Assembly (NCBI GenBank): GCA_021292165.1
Contig: JAHFWL010000222.1
Coordinates: 1-64,000, forward strand
Origin: Shinisaurus crocodilurus
Lineage: Eukaryota > Chordata > Lepidosauria > Squamata > Shinisauridae
Reading direction: 5' to 3'
Length of the DNA stretch: 64,000 nt
The notes under the pieces are model-generated. The model did no database searches. It was not told the origin of the DNA and was given only the letters and a program-made list of their open reading frames with translations. Below are positions 59,238-64,000 of the stretch, one piece after another; position 1 is the first letter of the stretch; every line of letters starts with the position of its first letter. Position numbers and translations under genes: made by a program.

Positions 59238-59772
59238 ATTATATATTCACAATAACCCTGTGAGGTGGGTCAGGGTGTGAAATTTTATTTATTTATTTGC
59301 AGCATTTGTATACTGATCTATATCTAAACAGATTCCAGAGCGGGGAACAATAAAGAGATAAAAGAATAAAAACAATGTATTAAAAACAGGATAACATGAA
59401 AACCGCAGCTGGTCAGCAAGGAAGGCTTCCTGGAACAACGATGTCTTCAGCAGGTGCCGAAAACAGCACAGTGTCGGAGCCTGCTCGAGCTCCAGAGGCA
59501 GGGAGTTCCAGAGAAGTGGAGCCACCACACTGAAGGCCCTTCTCCTGGTGGACTCCAATTGGGGGGGGGGCATAGGTCCATGTGGAACCACCAGGAGAAT
59601 GTCCTCTGCTGACCTCAGTGACCGGGCAAGTTGGTAAGGGAGAAGGTGGTTGCTCAGGTATAAACGATGAATGACCCAAGGGCACCCAGTGTGTTTCATG
59701 GCTGAGATTTGAACTTGGGTTGCCGTGGTCCTAGTCTAGTCCAACACTCTAACGAAGCCATCACATCTGGCT
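59238..59772 (-). mobile_element. Sauria-type SINE, split by an L2-like insert
   Basis: The two parts, 59240-59282 (CAATAACCCTGTGAGGTGGG) and 59675-59770 (GGGCACCCAGTGTGTTTCATG, GATTTGAACTTGGGTTGCCG, AACACTCTAACG), read as one diverged minus-strand SINE interrupted by 59283-59674. Confidence 0.6.
59283..59690 (-). mobile_element. L2-like LINE C-terminal fragment and 3' UTR
   Basis: The minus-strand frame includes HLLPYQLARSLRSAEDIL, ESTRRRAFSVVAPLLWNSLP, LEQAPTLCCFRHLLKTSLFQ, EAFLADQLRF, followed by TTTTATCTCTTTATTGTTCC and an (AAAT)n tail. A third L2-like subfamily, matching 6283-6550 and 27740-27865. Confidence 0.8.
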
Positions 59773-60230
59773 CCTTGGCACACACCCATGGGTTACGGGT
59801 TCAAGCAGGCTGGTAGTCAGCCCCCGCCATCTTTGGGTGACTTCTAGGGCTCTAGTGTGACCTACTGCTACTGATAACCTCTCTGGGCCCACTCTCCTAT
59901 GCACTCTTCCAGGGCTCCAGCTTATGGAGCAGTGGGGAGAGGTGGCCAGGAAGCTGCCATTTTAGATGGCCTACGATGCTCCTGAACAATGCTGCGCTAG
60001 GCATTATGGGTAATTACAACGCCGAGTGGCTCAGAGATTGCAGTGCTACTGCTGCTCACCGGGGGGCACTGAGGCTGGCGTCGGCCCACCGGAGGACACT
60101 TTGCCAGCCCCTTCCTCACACCTGGATCAGGCCCAGCACGCAGAAATGGACGCCAAGTGACGAGTCTCATGCCGGCATGGAGAAAATCATGGTGTTACTA
60201 CTCAACACGTTCTGGCAAGCGGCCCCAAAT
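59773..60230. other. Unassigned stretch
   Basis: No gene recognised. The plus-strand frame from 59976 runs into the CA microsatellite and has no domain. Confidence 0.3.
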
Positions 60231-60237
60231 TTTGCAC

Positions 60238-60273
60238 GCGCACACACACACACACACACACACGCACACACGC
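60238..60273 (+). repeat. (CA)n microsatellite with CG interruptions
   Basis: GCGCACACAC start and ACGCACACACGCAC end. Confidence 0.95.
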
Positions 60274-60759
60274 ACCACAATTCTGGCAAGTGGCCCAAAG
60301 GTTCAGGAAGAATAGGTGGGCCTGGTTGTCATGGTAACCAATAGAGCCATGTCCTTGAGGCCTCTTAGCTTTCGGCATTAAAAAAAAGAAGGAAAAAAAA
60401 GACGCTGTCCTCTCTTGCTAACGGTTTCGGTTGCAAGGCTTTCGACAGACCCTCTTTCCCAATTCTGCCCAATGCATAGGGCAGGAAAGGAGACCCATCT
60501 CCCCATGGCATGTTCTGAAGAGGCACTTAGCCTCTGAGCACGCGGCATCTGGGCGCACCACGCATGCATTTTGGACATCGACGGACAGAGCTGACCACTT
60601 CCCCACCCTTCCACACACAAAAACCCGCACACCTTCCTTCTGAATTCACAAAGCTGCAGGAACAGGCGCTGCCCTGGTCCGAACTGGGGAACTGCTTCTC
60701 CTTCCCCAGCTCTGAAATTCTCATCTCCGGGGGGAAAAAGGGCAGCTCCAGATAAAACA
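60274..60759. other. Unassigned stretch
   Basis: Poly-A/G-rich patch near 60380; no gene or repeat recognised. Confidence 0.3.
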
Positions 60760-60800
60760 AACAAACAGACAGACAGACAAACAAACAAACAAACAAACAG
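60760..60800 (+). repeat. (CAAA)n/(CAGA)n microsatellite
   Basis: ACAAACAAACAGACAGACAG and further CAAA units. Confidence 0.95.
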
Positions 60801-60839
60801 AAAGGGTGTTTTATTTTTCCTTCAAAAAGAACAACAACA

Positions 60840-61640
60840 ATCTCTAACGGCTAAGTGCATATTGAAGTCGCAATTAAAGTTGTTGTCGGAGATGGCTAAG
60901 CAGGAGGCATTTTTCTACCACTTTTTTTTTTGTTCTTGTTGTTGTTAAAAAAAGGAGGAAAAGAAATGCGGGGGGGGGGGAGGAGAGAGAAAAGACCCTG
61001 GCAATTAGGAGGAGAGGCTGCAGGTTAAGAAATATTAAAGGGCTGTCGCTACACAAACGTGCGCACACATCCCAAATAAATAAATAAAATAAACACCCAA
61101 GAGTCTGCCACAATCTTGGCTTTGTAAAGGGGAAATTGCTACGGCACGGCGGCAGCGTGTTTACCATGGCAGAAATCGGAGTGGAAATTACGCTGTCGCA
61201 CTGACATCTGTAGGAGGAGGACAATTTTAAAATTACACTGTTCAACACCTTTAATGATTTGTAACACAAGAGGTGTGGCTACTCCTATTAAATGTGTTGC
61301 CAAATCAATAAAAGGCATAATTGGAGTTGTTAGAGCAAATTATAGCGCCACCGTTATGTTGCAATACAATGTTCCCTTGTAAACTGCCATTACGGGCAAA
61401 CCTGTATTTCTCTCTTATTTGGCTGTTTTGTAATGAGTTGGCATTTTGCTCCATAATAGTTGCCCACTTTCTTTTATGGAGCACTCACTTTTTACTTTCC
61501 CGTCCTTTGTGCAGCCTGTAATTTCCCTCTTCCCTTCGACTGCCTCCGTCGCTTGGTTTTCAAAAGTCTGCAGACCTGTCGCCGAAGTTATCAACTATAT
61601 TATTTAACATCATTTATAATCTTCCAGCCACCCCCTTCCC
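60840..61640. other. Candidate conserved non-coding cluster
   Basis: The best candidate in the window: GCAATTAAAGTTGTTGTCGG, GAGTGGAAATTACGCTGTCG, TTAAAATTACACTGTTCAAC, CCTTTAATGATTTGTAACAC, CCTATTAAATGTGTTGCC, AAAAGGCATAATTGGAG, TTGTAATGAGTTGGCATTTT, CTTTTATGGAGCACTCAC. Single-copy, AT-rich, CpG-poor and TE-free for almost 600 bases from 61060. Inference only. Confidence 0.5.
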
Positions 61641-61789
61641 CGAGCCTGGCTGCTTTACACACACATCAAGGTGGAAAAGGGGTGAGAAAGGTTCCGGCAC
61701 CGATCCGTTGACATCTGAGGGTACCAGCATCTGGGTCCATTGATATATGCCATATATAGGGATATATGGATTTTGTAAAATGCGTTCTG
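61641..61789. other. Unassigned short stretch
   Basis: An ATATATGCCATATATAGGGATATATGG motif near 61740 is weakly palindromic. Confidence 0.3.
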
Positions 61790-62145
61790 TCTGAATTTTG
61801 TGGATTGTCGGGCACCTTTCGTTCTATCATGTGTTCATTGACAAAATCTGATTTTTAAAAAATTTTCCCCGAACTTGCGGTCATATGCACCTGCACAAAT
61901 TGGTGCTTCTGAAAATGCGCAATTCCCACCCCCGGAGCACATTTCCACACTTTAGCCTATACGGGACACGTGATTTATTTTTAATGTTTTGTATTTTTCT
62001 ACGGCTAAATTTGCGCAAAATTTGAGAAAATAAAAACTGGTTTGCAAGTCTGCGGAGTCTGTGAGACTCGGGAAAAGCTGGTCTGCTATGCAATGTGCGG
62101 GTTATGTTTAGAGAAATCTGAACTGAGTCCATTGCAGATGTCTTC
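61790..62145 (+). mobile_element. MITE-like repeat, family C
   Basis: TTGTGGATTGTCGGGCACC, GTGTTCATTGACAAAATCTG, GCTTCTGAAAATGCGCAATT, GCGCAAAATTTGAG and GAGACTCGGGAAAAGCTGG parallel the copy at 986-1350. Confidence 0.55.
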
Positions 62146-62369
62146 GACAGGCCTAGCCCCAGATTGGAAATTGTTAATATGCCAACCAACTGTTTCAAGA
62201 AGGGAGGAAGAGCAAAGGGAACCAAATCCACCACAGGGCATGATAAAAGCCCTTCTGGGTCAGAGGAAGCATCCATCCAGAACAGAACCTACGGTAGTTA
62301 TGGACCATTTGGTCCATTTTGGTTTCCCCCAGTTTCCCAATCCTACATTCTTTTCATCCCATTTCTGCA
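62146..62369. other. Unassigned stretch
   Basis: Nothing recognised. Confidence 0.3.
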
Positions 62370-62645
62370 TCAGTTAGTGATTTTGTTTTTAAAGTCCACA
62401 CAGCAATTTGTAGGATTTTGTATGCGTTTCTCCTGATATATGCGTCTTTGTGAGACATTTCGCTTTCTGTTTGCATTTTTGCAAGCTGTTTTCCTTAACC
62501 CAATGCAATTTTGGACCGTTATTTTTGTGGATGGATGCATTTTTGTGCCCATGTTTCCCCAATATTCACATTTTTTAACACATTGTGTTTTGTTTTGATT
62601 TTTTTTAAATTGGAGAACTGCACAGCCAAGTTGGGAGAAGGACAT
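62370..62645. repeat. AT-rich part of repeat G, without MITE
   Basis: GGATTTTGTATGCGTTTCTCC, CATTTTTGCAAGCTGTTTTCC, GATGCATTTTTGTGCCC and TTGGAGAACTGCACAGCC resemble 56610-56760. Confidence 0.45.
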
Positions 62646-62930
62646 ATATCAAAGCACACCTGTGCTGTGACCAAGAGGGTTTATCAGTGAACAGGAGTGT
62701 CTCTGCTTCCACCAATGAAATGTGGAAAGGTAGGTAAGGAAGTACACCCACAATGTATCTCTCCATGAGAGGAACAACAGAATTGGCCCTACCATTCGGC
62801 AGAGCGAGCGACTGCCTCAGGAAAATCACTGTGCGCAGCCCATTGTGAGTTATTTAATGTTATTATTTTTTTGTTTTGTTCTGTTTTCCTGTAGGAGTTT
62901 ATTTATTTTTACTTATTTATTTGTTACATG
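62646..62930. other. Unassigned stretch
   Basis: Nothing recognised besides an AT-rich run at 62890-62925. Confidence 0.3.
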
Positions 62931-62932
62931 TA

Positions 62933-63110
62933 GATTTCATAGATTTCATAGATCATAGAGTTGGAAGGAGCCTACAAGGCTATCGAGTCCAACCCCCTGC
63001 TCAATGCAGGAAACTAGAGGAGGGGGGTCTCCCATCCAAGTCATAACCAGGCCTGACCCTGCTTAGCTTTCCACGCTCAGACAAGCTGAGCCAGCATAAA
63101 CCACAGGCCT
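62933..63110 (-). mobile_element. 5S rRNA-derived SINE with CR1-like tail, copy 5
   Basis: Minus strand and full-length: GGCCTGTGGTTTATGCTGGC head, TTGTCTGAGCGTGGAAAG, CTAAGCAGGGTCAGGCCTGG, TTATGACTTGGATGGGAG, GTTTCCTGCATTGAGCAGGG, CTCGATAGCCTTGTAGGC and a repeated TATGAAATC tail. TGTAGAT flanks both sides (62929-62935, 63110-63116) as a possible short target duplication. Confidence 0.9.
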
Positions 63111-63112
63111 GT

Positions 63113-63306
63113 AGATGTATATTGTGCCTTTCCTCCAAGGAGCACAAGGAAGCGTGCATGATCCTCCTCCTCTTCCTTCTCAACAGCCCTGTGAGGTAGG
63201 TTAGGCTGAGAGTCAGTGACTGGCCCAAAGTCACCCAGTGAGCTTCGTGGCTGAGTGGGGACTAGAACCTGGATCTCCCCAGTCCCAGTCCAACAGTGTA
63301 ACCAGA
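63113..63306 (-). mobile_element. Sauria-type SINE, older copy
   Basis: Minus strand: TTACACTGTTGGACTGGGAC, CCAGGTTCTAGTCCCCACTC, GGTGACTTTGGGCCAGTCAC, CTTGTGCTCCTTGGAGGAAAG, ATATACATC tail. The 3' end differs from the AAGCCGCCTTGGG type and may be another subfamily. Confidence 0.75.
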
Positions 63307-63464
63307 GAACCAAGGGCCACTGGGAGGCTGCACCCCACACCTCCCAGGATGAACATCACGGCAAGGGGGAGACCAGCCTGACCCCATCCATCTGCCAAAG
63401 AAGGAACAGCTGCAGGGAGCCTGCTCTGCCCTTCCCTGCCAGGAAACAAACAAACAAAAACCCC
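63307..63464. other. Unassigned short stretch
   Basis: Nothing recognised except an (AAAC)-like run at 63447. Confidence 0.3.
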
Positions 63465-63675
63465 TTGTAACTAAGAAGTGGTGCCTGAGTTTTGCTTTCT
63501 TCCTCTTCCCTCCCCATCCCTCTTCCTTTTGTGCCGTGTCTTTTCGATTGTAAGCCTGAGGGCAGGGACTGTCTCATATTAATCTTTGTAAGCCACTCGG
63601 GGGAGCCTTTTCTGGCTTGAATGGCGGAGTCAAAATGCTGTAAATAAATAAAATAAAATAAAATAAAATACACCA
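63465..63675 (+). repeat. Dispersed 3'-end repeat X
   Basis: CCTTGTAACTAAGAAGTGG, TTTGCTTTCTTCCTCTTCCC, TTCGATTGTAAGCCTGAGG, TTGTAAGCCACTCGGGGG and an (AAAAT)n tail. Full-length match to 17220-17425. Confidence 0.75.
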
Positions 63676-63746
63676 GAATGGCTTTTCTGCCTCAGGTGCC
63701 AAAATAACTTGTTCGGCCCTTGGTCCTATGCACCTTGACTGTGTAT

Positions 63747-63783
63747 TTGTGTGTGTGTGTGTGTGTGTGTGTGCACGCGCGCA
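63747..63783 (+). repeat. (TG)n microsatellite ending in CGCGCG
   Basis: TG run followed by CACGCGCGC. Confidence 0.95.
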
Positions 63784-64000
63784 CCATTTCCTGCTCCACC
63801 TCCAGCAGTAAAATACCCGGAGCCAGCCCCGCCTCTTCCTGTCCTTTTCTCCCTCTACTTCCTGCCATGAATATAGTAGAGGCGCGTTCTTGCAGATCTA
63901 TATACCTGGCAGGAGCTTTGAAAAATAAACAAGAGGCCGCCGGCAAATATTTTTGGCACGCTGGCTTGTTGCATCAATGATTGGTTTGAGGGTTTTTGCC
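63784..64000. other. Unassigned, possibly conserved non-coding
   Basis: CCTGGCAGGAGCTTTGAAAAAT and GCCGCCGGCAAATATTTTTGG look single-copy. The window ends here. Confidence 0.25.

Noticed and set aside
1..64000. A bacterial or viral system (operon, phage, endogenous virus)
   Set aside because: No operon layout, ribosome-binding sites, or viral gag/pol/env or capsid-like frames; the repeats are those of a squamate nuclear genome.

Overview
The window looks like nuclear DNA from a squamate reptile, most likely a lizard. This rests on the repeats: about a dozen tRNA-derived SINEs of the Sauria/ACA type, 5'-truncated CR1 LINEs ending in ATTCTATG-like repeats, L2-like LINE 3' halves, a Penelope-like remnant, hAT- and mariner-like MITEs, and many long microsatellites. 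I recognise no host protein-coding gene, exon chain, tRNA gene or genuine rRNA gene. The open frames that read as protein are LINE remnants (13.9-14.9, 22.4-22.7, 30.3-30.8, 34.7-35.0, 40.4-40.9 and 59.3-59.7 kb) or a Penelope fragment (40.2-40.4 kb). I read the window as a gene-poor intergenic or intronic stretch.

Layout: 0-7.3 kb is dense in MITEs and SINEs, with a GC-rich palindromic hAT-like element, the first 5S-rRNA-derived SINE and a 600-bp inverted-repeat element. 7.3-9.8 kb is mostly single-copy sequence with CT/GA/CA microsatellites. 9.8-13.8 kb has more MITEs and SINEs. 13.85-14.95 kb is the best-preserved CR1. 15.0-16.0 kb holds an LTR-like sequence with a TATA box and a 256-bp tandem duplication. 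16.2-18.4 kb and 20.3-21.0 kb look single-copy and possibly conserved. 18.4-28.9 kb carries four palindromic DNA transposons with inverted repeats (two with SINEs inside, one sitting inside a SINE), plus L2 and CR1 pieces. 29-41 kb has L2, CR1, more inverted-repeat elements and a composite repeat with a mariner MITE inside. 41-48 kb includes AT-rich putative conserved non-coding sequence at 46-47.1 kb. 48-53 kb has another 5S SINE, a deleted hAT MITE, a near-identical local duplication and a CR1 split by a GC-rich MITE. 54-60 kb has two mariner MITEs, CR1s nested three deep and an L2 inside a SINE. 60.8-61.65 kb looks like conserved non-coding DNA, followed by the last 5S SINE and Sauria SINE.

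The elements form a parasitic economy. LINEs (CR1, L2) are the likely sources of reverse transcriptase, and SINEs carry Pol III promoters. One SINE family joins a 5S rRNA promoter to a CR1-like tail, which suggests CR1 mobilises it. MITEs would depend on transposases encoded elsewhere. Nested insertions give relative ages. The most notable items are the 5S-promoter/CR1-tail SINE family (five copies) and the set of palindromic elements that share TAGGGATGT-like ends. All family assignments come from reading the sequence and from recalled family features; no database search was possible.
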